Below, piece after piece: positions 43,897-52,549 of a DNA stretch of 64,000 bases. A program made the translations under genes and the position numbers. Source of the DNA: Sphingomonadaceae bacterium. GTDB lineage: Bacteria > Pseudomonadota > Alphaproteobacteria > Sphingomonadales > Sphingomonadaceae. The notes under the pieces were generated by a model, which did no database searches, was not told where the DNA came from, and worked only from the letters and a program-made list of their open reading frames with translations. Location: positions 1 through 64,000 of the forward strand of contig JACKLA010000008.1 of NCBI GenBank assembly GCA_024236155.1. Reading direction: 5' to 3'. Within the stretch, counting starts at the first letter, position 1. Each line of letters starts with the position of its first letter.

Positions 43897-44486
43897 TCGA
43901 ACGCTTCCGTCTGCTCACCCATGCGCTTCAAGCGCCGCTTGCGCTTGTTTGCCACAATGAAGCGCCAGACGAAGCCCGACACAAGATATCCGATCGCTGC
44001 ACCCACAACTGCCAGCACGATAAAGCCGAAAATCGTCACCAGCACGGTCACACCCACGCCTTCGAACATCTCGATCAGCCAGGCCCAGCGACCGCTCGCC
44101 ATTTCGGACTGTGCGGCACCGCCGGTCGTCGCAAGGTCGATCTTGAGGATGAAAGCACCGAGCTTGTTCGCCACCACCGCCCAGAACGCAAAGGTCAGGG
44201 GATTGGTGATGAAGGTCACCAGCGCGGCCAGCGGAACATTGGCGCGGGCTGGAAGCGCGAGGAAGGCGGCAAGGAAAATCTGCCCCACCGGGATGATGAA
44301 ACCGGAAAAAATGCCCAGCGCCACGCCGCGCGGGACCGATCGGCGGGTGAAACGCCATAGTTCCGGCGAAAGGAAACGATGGGCGATGGGCGCGAGATAC
44401 TTGTTCTGCGCCATCCCCTCACGCGTTGGCGTGTGTTTGCGGATCAGGTCCGCAAGCCAGGTCTTGGAGGGTTTCGCCGCGCTCAT
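43893..44486 (-). CDS. DUF2062 membrane protein
   Basis: 197 aa. The DUF2062 signature is seen in SVPRGVALGIFSGFIIPVGQIFLAA and FITNPLTFAFWAVVANKLG; three or four hydrophobic segments and a basic C-terminus (VANKRKRRLKRM). Frequently found next to cckA in sphingomonads; function unknown. The stop overlaps the cckA start (ATGA), so it is probably the first gene of a cckA operon. Confidence 0.88.
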   Translation of the reverse strand: MSAAKPSKTWLADLIRKHTPTREGMAQNKYLAPIAHRFLSPELWRFTRRSVPRGVALGIFSGFIIPVGQIFLAAFLALPARANVPLAALVTFITNPLTFAFWAVVANKLGAFILKIDLATTGGAAQSEMASGRWAWLIEMFEGVGVTVLVTIFGFIVLAVVGAAIGYLVSGFVWRFIVANKRKRRLKRMGEQTEAFE

Positions 44487-44627
44487 CGTGCGCGCGCCTT
44501 GCGCCGCGATGCGGCAAAGCGCAAGCGACAGTTGGGCGATATCGACGGAGCGGTCATGGCTGGCGATATGGGTATCGACAGGCGGATGACCAGTGGGTGA
44601 ATCGACGCAGCGATCGTTTCGCGCGCA

Positions 44628-45110
44628 CTATCCCTTTTCGCGCAGCAACCGTGCCTTGTCGCGCTTCCAGTCGCGATCCTTCACATATTCGCGCTTGTCC
44701 TGCGCCTGCCGCCCCTTGGCCAGCGCCAGTTCCAGCTTCGCCCTGCCCTTGCCGTTGAAATAGACGCTCAGCGGAACCAGCGTCATCCCCTTGCGCTCGA
44801 CCGCGCCGGTCAGCTTGGCAATCTCGCGCTCGTTGAGCAGCAGCTTGCGCGGGCGCTTGGGTTCATGGTTGAGCCGGTTGCCATGGCTGTATTCGGGGAT
44901 GTTGGCATTGATCAGCCACACCTGCCCGTCACGCACTTCGGCATAGCTTTCGGCAATCGACGCCTCGCCCGCGCGCAAGGCCTTTACCTCGGTGCCCTGC
45001 AACACGATCCCGGCCTCGAACTTGTCATCGACCTGATAATCGAACCGCGCGCGCCGGTTCTCGGCGACGGTCTTCTGCTTGTCGAAAGTCTCGGGTTTGG
45101 GACGTGCCAT
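44628..45110 (-). CDS. smpB: tmRNA-binding protein SmpB
   Basis: 160 aa. SmpB motifs: VAENRRARFDYQVDDKFEAG, LQGTEVKALRAGEASIAESYA and the basic C-terminal tail GRQAQDKREYVKDRDWKRDK that enters the ribosomal A-site. Works with SsrA in trans-translation on stalled ribosomes. 60 bp after dapA on the same strand, a conserved neighbourhood in alphaproteobacteria. Confidence 0.96.
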   Translation of the reverse strand: MARPKPETFDKQKTVAENRRARFDYQVDDKFEAGIVLQGTEVKALRAGEASIAESYAEVRDGQVWLINANIPEYSHGNRLNHEPKRPRKLLLNEREIAKLTGAVERKGMTLVPLSVYFNGKGRAKLELALAKGRQAQDKREYVKDRDWKRDKARLLREKG

Positions 45111-45170
45111 GGTGGCGGGCCATGTAGGGAGCGCGCAGTCGATTGGAAAGAGCGAAGACCCCTACCCTCC

Positions 45171-46052
45171 TCAAACCAGCCCCGCGTGCTCCAGCGCCTC
45201 GTCCACTGCCTTGCGGCTTGCTGCGCTGGCTTCGACCAGCGGCAGGCGGACGCCGCATTCGAGCCAGTCGTGGACGCGGGTGAGCGCGTATTTGACCGGT
45301 GCCGGGCTGGCGTCGGAGAACATGGCATAATGCAACGGGAACAGGCGGTCGTTGAGTTCGCGCGCTTTCACCAGGTCGTTGGCAGCAATCGCCTCGTGGA
45401 ATTCGGCGCACAGCGCGGGGGCGACATTGGCCGTAACCGAAATGCAGCCCGCCCCGCCCGCTGCCGAATGGGGCAGCCACAGCTCGTCATTGCCCGACAG
45501 CTGGCAGAAATCATGGTCGAGGCCCATGCGGTGATCGGCCACGCGCGACAGGTCGCCGCTGGCATCCTTGATCGCGACGATCCGGTCGGGGTACTTGCTG
45601 ACCAGTTCGACCACCGTCTCGTCCTCGATATCGGTGACGGTGCGGCTCGGGACGTTGTACATCACGATCGGCAAATCGCTGTTTTCGGCAAGGAAACTGA
45701 AATGCGCGATCAGCCCGGCCTGGCTTGGCCGGTTGTAATAGGGCGCAACGCACAGCCCCGCCGCCGCACCAGCCTTCTGCGAGAAATTCATATGCAGCAG
45801 CGCATTGCGCGTATCGTTCGATCCGCAACCCGCGATCACCGGCACCCGGCCAGCCGCCTGTTCGATACAGACCTCGATCACCCGGTGATGTTCGGCATTG
45901 GACAGGGTCGATGCCTCCCCCGTGGTGCCGCAGGGGACCAGCGCCTTGCTGCCATTGTCGATCTGCCAGTCGACCAGCCGCCGGAAAGCGGCCTCGTCGA
46001 ACGATCCGTCGCGAAAAGGAGTCACCAGAGCGGGAATCGACCCTGAGAACAT
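45171..46052 (-). CDS. dapA: 4-hydroxy-tetrahydrodipicolinate synthase
   Basis: 293 aa. Condenses pyruvate with aspartate semialdehyde at the entry of the lysine/diaminopimelate pathway. GTTGEASTLSNAEH carries the substrate Thr pair, PIVMYNVPSRT the catalytic Tyr, and VAIKDASGD the Schiff-base Lys. Start at ATG 46052 (MFSGSIPALVTPF) is typical. Divergent from the lytic transglycosylase gene. Confidence 0.96.
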   Translation of the reverse strand: MFSGSIPALVTPFRDGSFDEAAFRRLVDWQIDNGSKALVPCGTTGEASTLSNAEHHRVIEVCIEQAAGRVPVIAGCGSNDTRNALLHMNFSQKAGAAAGLCVAPYYNRPSQAGLIAHFSFLAENSDLPIVMYNVPSRTVTDIEDETVVELVSKYPDRIVAIKDASGDLSRVADHRMGLDHDFCQLSGNDELWLPHSAAGGAGCISVTANVAPALCAEFHEAIAANDLVKARELNDRLFPLHYAMFSDASPAPVKYALTRVHDWLECGVRLPLVEASAASRKAVDEALEHAGLV

Positions 46053-46146
46053 TTGCTTCTACCTCGCTTTTTGCGCATGGGATGGCGCAAGAATCCAACA
46101 CAGACGGGCGCGCCGTTCAGCGCCTGATAAGGAGCCGCCCGCCACT

Positions 46147-48096
46147 ATGTCCAGCATGGACCGCATCCCCGCCTTCGCTATTTTTGCCCTTTCCGTACCG
46201 ATGGTGGTCGCATCCGCCCCGCTGGCAGCCCAGGAATACAATAGCTGGGACCGCGCCCGCAGCGAGATGGTGGCGCGCGCGCCGAGCCAGATCGACCAGG
46301 CGATTTCGCGGTGGGAATATCTCGACAGAACCGACAATCTGGCGTTCAACGATTACGCCGATTTCATCCTCGCCTATCCCGATTTCCCGCGGCAGGACAA
46401 GCTGCAGCGCCGGGCCGAGGCTGCGCTCGACAAGGCCACCGTTTCGCCTGCGCAGATCGTCGCCTTTTTCGACCGCAACCCGCCACTGACCAATCCGGGC
46501 CGCGCGAGCTATGCGCTGGCCCTCGCCACGCTGTCGCGCCCCGAATCGCACGACGTGGCCCGGTCGGCATGGCGCGGCGGGACAATGAGCGGCCCGACGG
46601 AGCTTTATCTTGAGGGCCTATACGGCTCGGAACTGCTGCCCGCCGACCATGAGACGCGGATGGATTCGCTGCTGTGGCAGGGCGACCGCGAGGGCGCGAG
46701 CCGCCAGATGATCCGGCTGGCGATGGATGATCGTGCGCTGGCCGCAGCACGCATGCAGGCGCAGGATGGCGGGCCGCAGGTTACGCCGCCCGGCGCGATG
46801 GCCGATCCGGGCTTTGTCTACGATCTTGCGAAACACCACCGCACTTCGGGGCAGGTCGACCGCGCGGCGCAGGTGCTGACCACCCGCCAGCCTTTCACCC
46901 GCCCTGCCCGCAATCCAGAGGCATTCGTGGGCGAAATGCTGCAAGTCGCCAAGCGCACCGGGCCGAGCTATGCCGCCGCCATTGCCGCCAGCGTCGATGA
47001 CCTGTTCGCCCCCGGATACGACGTGTCGGACGGCAGCTTCGTATTGCGCGATCGCTATACCGACCTGATGTGGCTGGGCGGCACCAAGGCGCTGTGGTCG
47101 CTGGGAGACGGGCGCCGCGCGGCACCGCTGTTCTACCGCTATGGCGCGGCGGCCAAGACGCCGCTGACCCGTTCCAAGGGCTTCTTCTGGGCCGGCCGTG
47201 CCGCCGCACAGGCGGGCGACCGTGTCGAGGCGGAGCGGTACTGGAACATGGCCGCGCAATATGCCGATTATTATTACGGCCAGCTTGCCCTGTCCGAGCT
47301 TGGCCGCCCGATGCCGAGTTTCCCCGAAATCCCGATGGTCGCCCCCTCACCCGAACAGCGCGCCCTGTTCGAGGCCGATCCGCTGACCAAGGCAATCCGC
47401 GCTGTTGCACGCAACCGGAAGGACTGGAAGACCGAGCGTGCGTTGTTCGAAGCAATCGCCGACAAGGCCACGACGCCTGCCGAAATGCGCATGGTCGCCG
47501 ATCTTGCAGCGCAAACCGGACTGCAAGAGATGGAAGTCGTCGCCGGGATGGTCGCGGGCGAGCACGGCCTCAAGGGTTTCGAGCGGCTCGGTTTCCCGAC
47601 CACGCCAACCCATGCGAGCGGCAACTGGACGATGATCCACGCGATTACCCGGCAGGAAAGCGAGTTCGATCGCACCCGCCGCAGCCATGCCGGGGCGATT
47701 GGTATGATGCAGCTGATGCCGGGCACTGCGCGCGAGGAAGCGGGCATCCTGGGTATGCAATATCTCAGCGCCAACCTGACCAGCAGCCCGGCCTACAATA
47801 TCCGCCTTGGGGACAATCATTTTTCCCGCCGGATGGACCTGTATGGCGGGGCCTATCCGCTGGCCATCGCATCCTACAATGCCGGGCCGGGCCGCGTGCG
47901 CCAGTGGCTTGCGCTCAATGGCGATCCGCGCACCAGCGGCAAGGACTGGGTGACCTGGATCGAACAGATCCCGAGCAATTTCGAGACCCGTTATTACGTG
48001 ATGCGGGTGATCGGCAATGCGGTGACCTACGCCAATATGCATCCCGACAAGTCGACCCCGGCAGAGCGGGATATCAAGCACTACCTGCCGCGATAG
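46147..48096 (+). CDS. slt: Soluble lytic murein transglycosylase
   Basis: 649 aa from ATG 46147: signal peptide (MSSMDRIPAFAIFALSVPMV, cleavage near PLAAQ), a long alpha-superhelical U-domain of about 450 residues, then the SLT domain. The catalytic Glu is in AITRQESEFD, followed by GAIGMMQLMPGTA and YNAGPGRVRQW. Cleaves the MurNAc-GlcNAc bond to 1,6-anhydro products, which an AmpG-type permease (also in this window) can recycle. Periplasmic. Followed 15 bp later by greB. Confidence 0.93.
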   Translation: MSSMDRIPAFAIFALSVPMVVASAPLAAQEYNSWDRARSEMVARAPSQIDQAISRWEYLDRTDNLAFNDYADFILAYPDFPRQDKLQRRAEAALDKATVSPAQIVAFFDRNPPLTNPGRASYALALATLSRPESHDVARSAWRGGTMSGPTELYLEGLYGSELLPADHETRMDSLLWQGDREGASRQMIRLAMDDRALAAARMQAQDGGPQVTPPGAMADPGFVYDLAKHHRTSGQVDRAAQVLTTRQPFTRPARNPEAFVGEMLQVAKRTGPSYAAAIAASVDDLFAPGYDVSDGSFVLRDRYTDLMWLGGTKALWSLGDGRRAAPLFYRYGAAAKTPLTRSKGFFWAGRAAAQAGDRVEAERYWNMAAQYADYYYGQLALSELGRPMPSFPEIPMVAPSPEQRALFEADPLTKAIRAVARNRKDWKTERALFEAIADKATTPAEMRMVADLAAQTGLQEMEVVAGMVAGEHGLKGFERLGFPTTPTHASGNWTMIHAITRQESEFDRTRRSHAGAIGMMQLMPGTAREEAGILGMQYLSANLTSSPAYNIRLGDNHFSRRMDLYGGAYPLAIASYNAGPGRVRQWLALNGDPRTSGKDWVTWIEQIPSNFETRYYVMRVIGNAVTYANMHPDKSTPAERDIKHYLPR

Positions 48097-48111
48097 GCTT
48101 TGCTGGTGGCC

Positions 48112-48594
48112 GTGAGCGGCAAGAGCAATCCGATCACGCCCGCAGGTTATGCCGCGATGAAAGCGCGGTATGACCATTTGCTTGGCAAGGAACGGCCCGA
48201 GATCGTCGAGATCGTCAGCTGGGCTGCGGGCAATGGCGACCGCAGCGAGAATGGCGACTATATCTATGGCCGCAAGCGGATGCGCGAGATCGACCGCGAA
48301 CTGAAACACCTCGCCCGGCGAATGAAGGATGCCCGCGTGCTCGACCCTGCCGACCAGCCAGACAAATCGCGCGTCTATTTCGGCGCCGAGGTGGAGCTCG
48401 CGGACGAGGACGACGCGCGCAAGACGGTCACCATCGTCGGCGATGACGAACAGGATGCCGGGCAAGGCCGCATAGGCTGGTCCAGCCCCCTCGCCCACGC
48501 GCTGCGCGGTGCGGCGGTGGGCGATCTGCGAACCGTGCGCCTGCCGGGCGGGGCGAAGGAATGGGAAGTGATGGTGATCGCCTATCCCTGCTAA
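48112..48594 (+). CDS. greB: Transcription elongation factor GreB
   Basis: 160 aa from the GTG at 48112 (MSGKSNPITPAGYAAMKARYDHL); TTG 48100 and GTG 48106 in the same frame are alternatives. The GreB type is shown by EIVEIVSWAAGNGDRSENGDYIYG, whose acidic coiled-coil tip (D, E) stimulates RNA polymerase transcript cleavage. The C-terminal domain follows with FGAEVEL and SSPLAHALRGAAVGD. The stop overlaps the convergent kptA stop (CTAA). Confidence 0.93.
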   Translation: MSGKSNPITPAGYAAMKARYDHLLGKERPEIVEIVSWAAGNGDRSENGDYIYGRKRMREIDRELKHLARRMKDARVLDPADQPDKSRVYFGAEVELADEDDARKTVTIVGDDEQDAGQGRIGWSSPLAHALRGAAVGDLRTVRLPGGAKEWEVMVIAYPC

Positions 48595-49136
48595 CCATTC
48601 CGCCGCAGGAATTCGGGCGGCACCGCTGCCACCAGCCAGACGCCGTTCGAAGAGAGCGAAAATTCCACCCCTTGCCGCGCCAGTTCCTGTGCCGCCACGC
48701 TGAGGATGACCGGTTTCCCGCGCCGCGCGCCAACCTTGCTCGCGGTGGCAATATCGGCCGACAGGTGAACGTGGTGCCGCTTCATCGGCTTCAGTCCCTG
48801 CATGAGAATGTCATCGAGGAACTTCTCGACCGTACCGTGATACAGGGTTTCGGGCGGATCGGCGGGCGCCCATCCACCATCGACCTCAATCGAATGACCC
48901 TGCCGTGCCCGGATCCGCGACATGTCTTCGGAAAATTCGAACCGCTGCTTGTCGTTCTCGGCCACAACGCGCTCGAGCAAAGCCATGTCCGTCCTGCCGG
49001 TTTGGATGTTCAACGCTTGCAAAACCAGTTCCGTCGGCGCCCACCCTTCAGCGTCGAGTTTAATTCCGGCGTCGGCAGGCATGTGACGCAGCCAATAGGA
49101 CAAAGCCTTGGATCGCTTTTGAAGTTCTTTACTCAT
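48591..49136 (-). CDS. kptA: RNA 2'-phosphotransferase (Tpt1/KptA)
   Basis: 181 aa from ATG 49136 (MSKELQKRSKALSYWLRH). All core motifs are present: SKALSYWLRH, RARQGHS, LYHGT, HHVHLS, with the conserved Arg-His-Arg-Arg set. In yeast the enzyme transfers the 2'-phosphate left by tRNA splicing to NAD. Bacteria lack that splicing route, so the physiological substrate here is unknown; NAD-dependent RNA or nucleotide ADP-ribosylation has been shown for relatives. Complete and apparently functional. Confidence 0.92.
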   Translation of the reverse strand: MSKELQKRSKALSYWLRHMPADAGIKLDAEGWAPTELVLQALNIQTGRTDMALLERVVAENDKQRFEFSEDMSRIRARQGHSIEVDGGWAPADPPETLYHGTVEKFLDDILMQGLKPMKRHHVHLSADIATASKVGARRGKPVILSVAAQELARQGVEFSLSSNGVWLVAAVPPEFLRRNG

Positions 49137-49178
49137 AGGGCGCGCATCACCGCATTTGATCGCAATGGCAAGACCCAC

Positions 49179-49217
49179 AAAAAAAGCAAACGGGCGAGCA
49201 GTTCGACTGCCCGCCCG
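49179..49217 (-). terminator. Terminator of the DUF3617 gene
   Basis: On the minus strand CGGGCGGGCAG pairs with CTGCTCGCCCG (one G-U) around a TCGAA loop, then TTTGCTTTTTTT. Confidence 0.82.
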
Positions 49218-49243
49218 CCAGATTTTCCGCAGAATTTACCGGA

Positions 49244-49747
49244 TCAGCTGTCGCAGTCGCCCACGCGCTTGCCGCTGACCTTCATGACCATATTGCCCTT
49301 GCCGCCGGGCATGGTCGGGTCTTCCATGTCGACCGTCATCGTCATGTCGAGCGAAGTCGATGTGTGGCTGCCATCCAGCACCATGGTCGCCTTGCCGCCT
49401 GTCGGCGAGCTGCAAGTTACCTTGCCGGAAATCTTGCCGCCGCCGACATCCATCGACTCGGTCTTGCAATCCTCGTCACTATCCATCGGACCCTTGGCCA
49501 GATCATCGAGGCTCTTCTGCATTTCCTCATCGGTGCGGCATTCCTCGCTGGTCTGTTCCTTGCCCACCATCGCCTGGAAAATGCCCGCAGCCTCGGGCGG
49601 AGCGCCGGGAATTTCAAACTTTTCGATCACCATGGTGTTCGACCACTTGCCGCCCTGCATCTGCACGTCTTCATCCGAACCGCCGGGGCCGCCGCCGCTA
49701 CAGGCCACGAGTGCCAGGCTCGAAAGTGCAATAACCGACTTCTTCAT
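49244..49747 (-). CDS. DUF3617 lipoprotein
   Basis: 167 aa from ATG 49747: MKKSVIALSSLALVACSGGG has a clear lipobox (LVAC). The DUF3617 pattern follows: GGKWSNTMVIEKFEIPGAP, the Cys pair in EECRTDEEMQ and EDCKTESM, and the C-terminal KVTCSSPTGG and KRVGDCDS, giving four mature Cys. Small periplasmic-facing lipoproteins of unknown function, common in sphingomonads. Own terminator; monocistronic. Confidence 0.85.
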   Translation of the reverse strand: MKKSVIALSSLALVACSGGGPGGSDEDVQMQGGKWSNTMVIEKFEIPGAPPEAAGIFQAMVGKEQTSEECRTDEEMQKSLDDLAKGPMDSDEDCKTESMDVGGGKISGKVTCSSPTGGKATMVLDGSHTSTSLDMTMTVDMEDPTMPGGKGNMVMKVSGKRVGDCDS

Positions 49748-49829
49748 TACGAAACTCCTCCCTGGGAATGGAGCGGCACCATAGGCCGGTGGCTTGCGCC
49801 GCGTCACCCCCCAATTTAAGGCACTTTCC

Positions 49830-50345
49830 ATGGAAAGGCGCAAATTCAGGCAGGCCGGACTGGGCGCGATCATGCTGGGCATGCTCGCAATCGCCGCCAC
49901 GCCCGCATTCCCGCGTGACAGCCTCGGCGTGTTTTCCGAATGGGGCGCCTTTCGCGATGCGGCGGTGCCGCGCTGCTATGCCATTGCCAAGGCGGAGCCG
50001 AGCAGGCTGCAACGCGATTTCGATCCCTATGCCAGCGTCGGCACATGGCCGAGGCGCAAGGTGCGCAACCAGTTGCACCTGCGCCTGTCGCGGAAAACCG
50101 CACCGAACAGCGCGATCACGCTCAAGATTGGCAGCCGCAGCTTCACTCTCACCGGATCGGGCGGCAATGCCTGGGCGAAAGATCGCGCGATGGATGCCGC
50201 CATCGTCGCGGCGATGCGATCTGCCGCAAGCATGACCGTGAGCGCGCGCGGGGCCGACGGGCGCGGCTTTTCGAACACATACCCGCTCGCCGGGGCAGCG
50301 ACAGCGATGGATGCCGCGACCGTCGGCTGCGCGCGGATACGCTAG
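49830..50345 (+). CDS. Secreted protein of unknown function
   Basis: 171 aa from ATG 49830; signal peptide MERRKFRQAGLGAIMLGMLA with cleavage near ATPAFP. The mature part has WGAFRDAAVPRCYAIAKAE, then a basic beta-rich middle and AMRSAASMTVSARGADGR. It vaguely resembles invasion-associated-locus-B proteins (substrate Cys and WGAF pattern), but I am not certain. The TAG stop is formed by the first bases of the repeat element at 50341. Confidence 0.68.
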   Translation: MERRKFRQAGLGAIMLGMLAIAATPAFPRDSLGVFSEWGAFRDAAVPRCYAIAKAEPSRLQRDFDPYASVGTWPRRKVRNQLHLRLSRKTAPNSAITLKIGSRSFTLTGSGGNAWAKDRAMDAAIVAAMRSAASMTVSARGADGRGFSNTYPLAGAATAMDAATVGCARIR

Positions 50346-50613
50346 GCAGCATGGACAAATCCCCCGTGGTCACGGCCAGTCGAGAAGCCGCCAGTTCGAG
50401 GAGCGAGGACGAAGGACATGCTTGGCATATTCAAGGACGAGGGACGCGGAAATGGCGGCTTCTCGACTGGCCCCGCAGGGGTTCGGCCCAAATCCGCCGT
50501 GACGGCGTTGCGCACGCTTGAAAGTGCGATGCACTTCCTGCGCGCACGCGCCTTGTCAGGACAAATTTGGACTCGAACCGTGATCCACGGGGAATTTGTC
50601 CATGCTGCCTAGC
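50341..50613. mobile_element. 273-bp MITE-like element with nested inverted repeats
   Basis: Terminal inverted repeats: left 50341-50375 begins GCTAGGCAGCATGGACAAAT; right 50578-50613 is its complement with one mismatch and one single-base indel over about 35 bp. A second, perfect 20-bp inverted pair lies inside, 50374-50393 with 50453-50472 (GGCCAGTCGAGAAGCCGCCA). No transposase or convincing gene is inside; a 64-codon open frame at 50418 has no recognisable features. It fills the gap before rlmN. Confidence 0.75.
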
Positions 50614-50648
50614 CAAAGTGCCGCCTGCGCATTATATGCGCGGCCTCC

Positions 50649-51953
50649 ATGGCAGATACAGCACTCATGTCGATTCCGGGACAGGTCGATCCCGTTCCCG
50701 TCGCGCGGGACATCACGCCGCGCGCCGATGGCCGTATCGACCTGATCGGCCTGCCGAAAGACCGCATCCGCGACCTGTTCGCAGAAGCCGGGCTCGACGC
50801 GAAGCAGGCCAAGCTGCGCGCCAAGCAGGTGTTCCACTGGCTCTACCATCGCGGCGTGACCGATTTCGCGGCGATGACCGATATCGCCAAGACCATGCGC
50901 CCCTGGCTTACGGAACGCTTCGTGGTCGGTCGGCCCAATGTGGTCGAGGCGCAACATTCGACCGACGGCACGCGCAAATGGCTGCTTGCGACCGATGACG
51001 GGCACGAATTCGAGATGGTCTTCATCCCCGATGCGGACCGGGGCACGCTGTGCGTCAGTTCGCAGGTGGGCTGCACGCTCAATTGCCGTTTCTGCCACAC
51101 CGGCACGATGAAGCTGGTCCGCAACCTCACGCCGGGCGAGATCGTCGGCCAGGTCATGCTCGCGCGCGACGCGCTGGGTGAATGGCCGAATTCCAGCACG
51201 AGTCCCCGCGAAGGCGGGGACCTCAGGCAAGCGAGCGCAGCACCGACTGAGCCCCCCGCCTTCGCGGGGGATCACGACGATGACGACGATTTCGAATACA
51301 CTTCGGACGGCCGCCTGCTGACCAATATCGTGATGATGGGCATGGGCGAGCCGCTGTATAATTTCGACAACGTCAAGGGCGCGCTCAAGCTGGTGATGGA
51401 CGGTGACGGGCTGGCGCTGAGCAAGCGCCGCATCACCCTGTCAACCAGCGGCGTGGTGCCGATGATGGACAAGTGCGGCGAGGAAATCGGGATCAATCTC
51501 GCGGTCAGTCTCCACGCGGTGACCAAGGACATCCGCGACGAGATCGTGCCGATCAACAAGAAATACGGCATCGAGGAGCTGCTGCAGGCCTGCGCCGACT
51601 ATCCCGGTGCCAGCAATGCCCGCCGCATCACCTTCGAATATGTCATGCTCAAGGACAAGAACGACAGCGACGACGATGCACGCGAACTGGTCCGCCTGCT
51701 CAAGCATTACGGCCTGCCTGCCAAGGTCAATTTGATCCCGTTCAACCCCTGGCCCGGTGCGCCCTATGAGTGTTCGACGCCCGAACGGATTCGCGCCTTT
51801 TCCAACATCGTGTTCGAGGCCGGGATCAGCGCGCCCGTCCGCACCCCGCGCGGTCGCGATATCGATGCCGCCTGCGGCCAGCTGAAAACCGCCGCGCAAA
51901 AGAAAAGCCGCGCCGAGCGTGACCGCGAGGCGGCCACCGCGCAATCCGCCTGA
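50649..51953 (+). CDS. rlmN: Dual-specificity RNA methyltransferase RlmN
   Basis: 434 aa. Radical-SAM enzyme making m2A2503 in 23S rRNA and m2A37 in some tRNAs. The CxxxCxxC cluster is in GCTLNCRFCHTG. Other motifs are MGMGEPLYNFDNV, LSTSGVVPMM and the C-terminal methyl-accepting Cys region RTPRGRDIDAACGQL. Between ARDALGEWP and SDGRLLTNIVMMG sits an unusual insertion of about 35 residues, partly encoded by a palindromic repeat in frame. The gene overlaps the next methyltransferase by one base (TGATG). Confidence 0.95.
   Translation: MADTALMSIPGQVDPVPVARDITPRADGRIDLIGLPKDRIRDLFAEAGLDAKQAKLRAKQVFHWLYHRGVTDFAAMTDIAKTMRPWLTERFVVGRPNVVEAQHSTDGTRKWLLATDDGHEFEMVFIPDADRGTLCVSSQVGCTLNCRFCHTGTMKLVRNLTPGEIVGQVMLARDALGEWPNSSTSPREGGDLRQASAAPTEPPAFAGDHDDDDDFEYTSDGRLLTNIVMMGMGEPLYNFDNVKGALKLVMDGDGLALSKRRITLSTSGVVPMMDKCGEEIGINLAVSLHAVTKDIRDEIVPINKKYGIEELLQACADYPGASNARRITFEYVMLKDKNDSDDDARELVRLLKHYGLPAKVNLIPFNPWPGAPYECSTPERIRAFSNIVFEAGISAPVRTPRGRDIDAACGQLKTAAQKKSRAERDREAATAQSA
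51204..51269. repeat. Palindromic repeat inserted in frame within rlmN
   Basis: Two 16-bp arms, CCCCGCGAAGGCGGGG (51204-51219) and CCCCGCCTTCGCGGGG (51254-51269), are perfect reverse complements and each is also nearly self-palindromic. The 34-bp spacer and both arms read through in the rlmN frame as PREGGDLRQASAAPTEPPAF. No stop codon arises. This looks like an intragenic palindromic element rather than ancestral RlmN sequence. Confidence 0.82.
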
Positions 51954-52549
51954 TGCCCGCCGATCCCGCGACCATCGCGTTTTACGAGCAGCAGGCCCCG
52001 CATTACACGCTGAGTTTCGGGCAAGCCCCCAGCCCTCACCTCGACGCCTTCCTCGACCGGCTTGCGCCGGGCGCGCGTGTGCTCGAACTCGGCTGCGGCG
52101 GAGGGCGCGATGCGGCGCGCATTATCGAACGCGGTTTCGATCTCGACGCGACCGATGGCACCGCCGCAATGGTGCGCAAGGCGAACGAACGCTTCGATGT
52201 CGGCGCGCGGCAGATGCGCTTCGACGAGCTCGATGCGGTCGCGCAATATGACGCTGTGTGGGCCAATGCCTGCCTGCTCCACGCCGCATGGGCCGACCTG
52301 CCCGGCATTGTCACCGCCATCCACCGCGCGTTGCGACCCGGCGGCTGGCACTATGCGTGCTATAAGTTGGGTGACGGAGAGGGACGCGACCTGCTGGGCC
52401 GCCTGCACAATTTTCCCAAGGCCGAATGGCTGGTCGACCTGTACCAGCAGGCCGGTTTCGCGATCGAGGACCGATGCGAATATGCTGGCCAGGCCGCCGA
52501 TGGCACCCAGCGCGACTGGCTGGCGCTGACGGTGCGGATTGCTCCCTAA
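51953..52549 (+). CDS. Class I SAM-dependent methyltransferase
   Basis: 198 aa. SAM-binding motif RVLELGCGGGRDAARIIERG, motif II DATDGTAAMVRKANER, and CLLHAAWADLP then LRPGGWHYACYK. It resembles the TehB/UbiG-like group whose substrates are often unknown. It overlaps the rlmN stop by one base, so it is probably translated with it. Its stop overlaps the convergent phzF-type gene (CTAA). Confidence 0.87.
   Translation: MPADPATIAFYEQQAPHYTLSFGQAPSPHLDAFLDRLAPGARVLELGCGGGRDAARIIERGFDLDATDGTAAMVRKANERFDVGARQMRFDELDAVAQYDAVWANACLLHAAWADLPGIVTAIHRALRPGGWHYACYKLGDGEGRDLLGRLHNFPKAEWLVDLYQQAGFAIEDRCEYAGQAADGTQRDWLALTVRIAP

Noticed and set aside
50418..50612. 64-codon open frame inside the 273-bp repeat element
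   Set aside because: No Shine-Dalgarno, no family features, and it runs across the inverted repeats; more likely chance.
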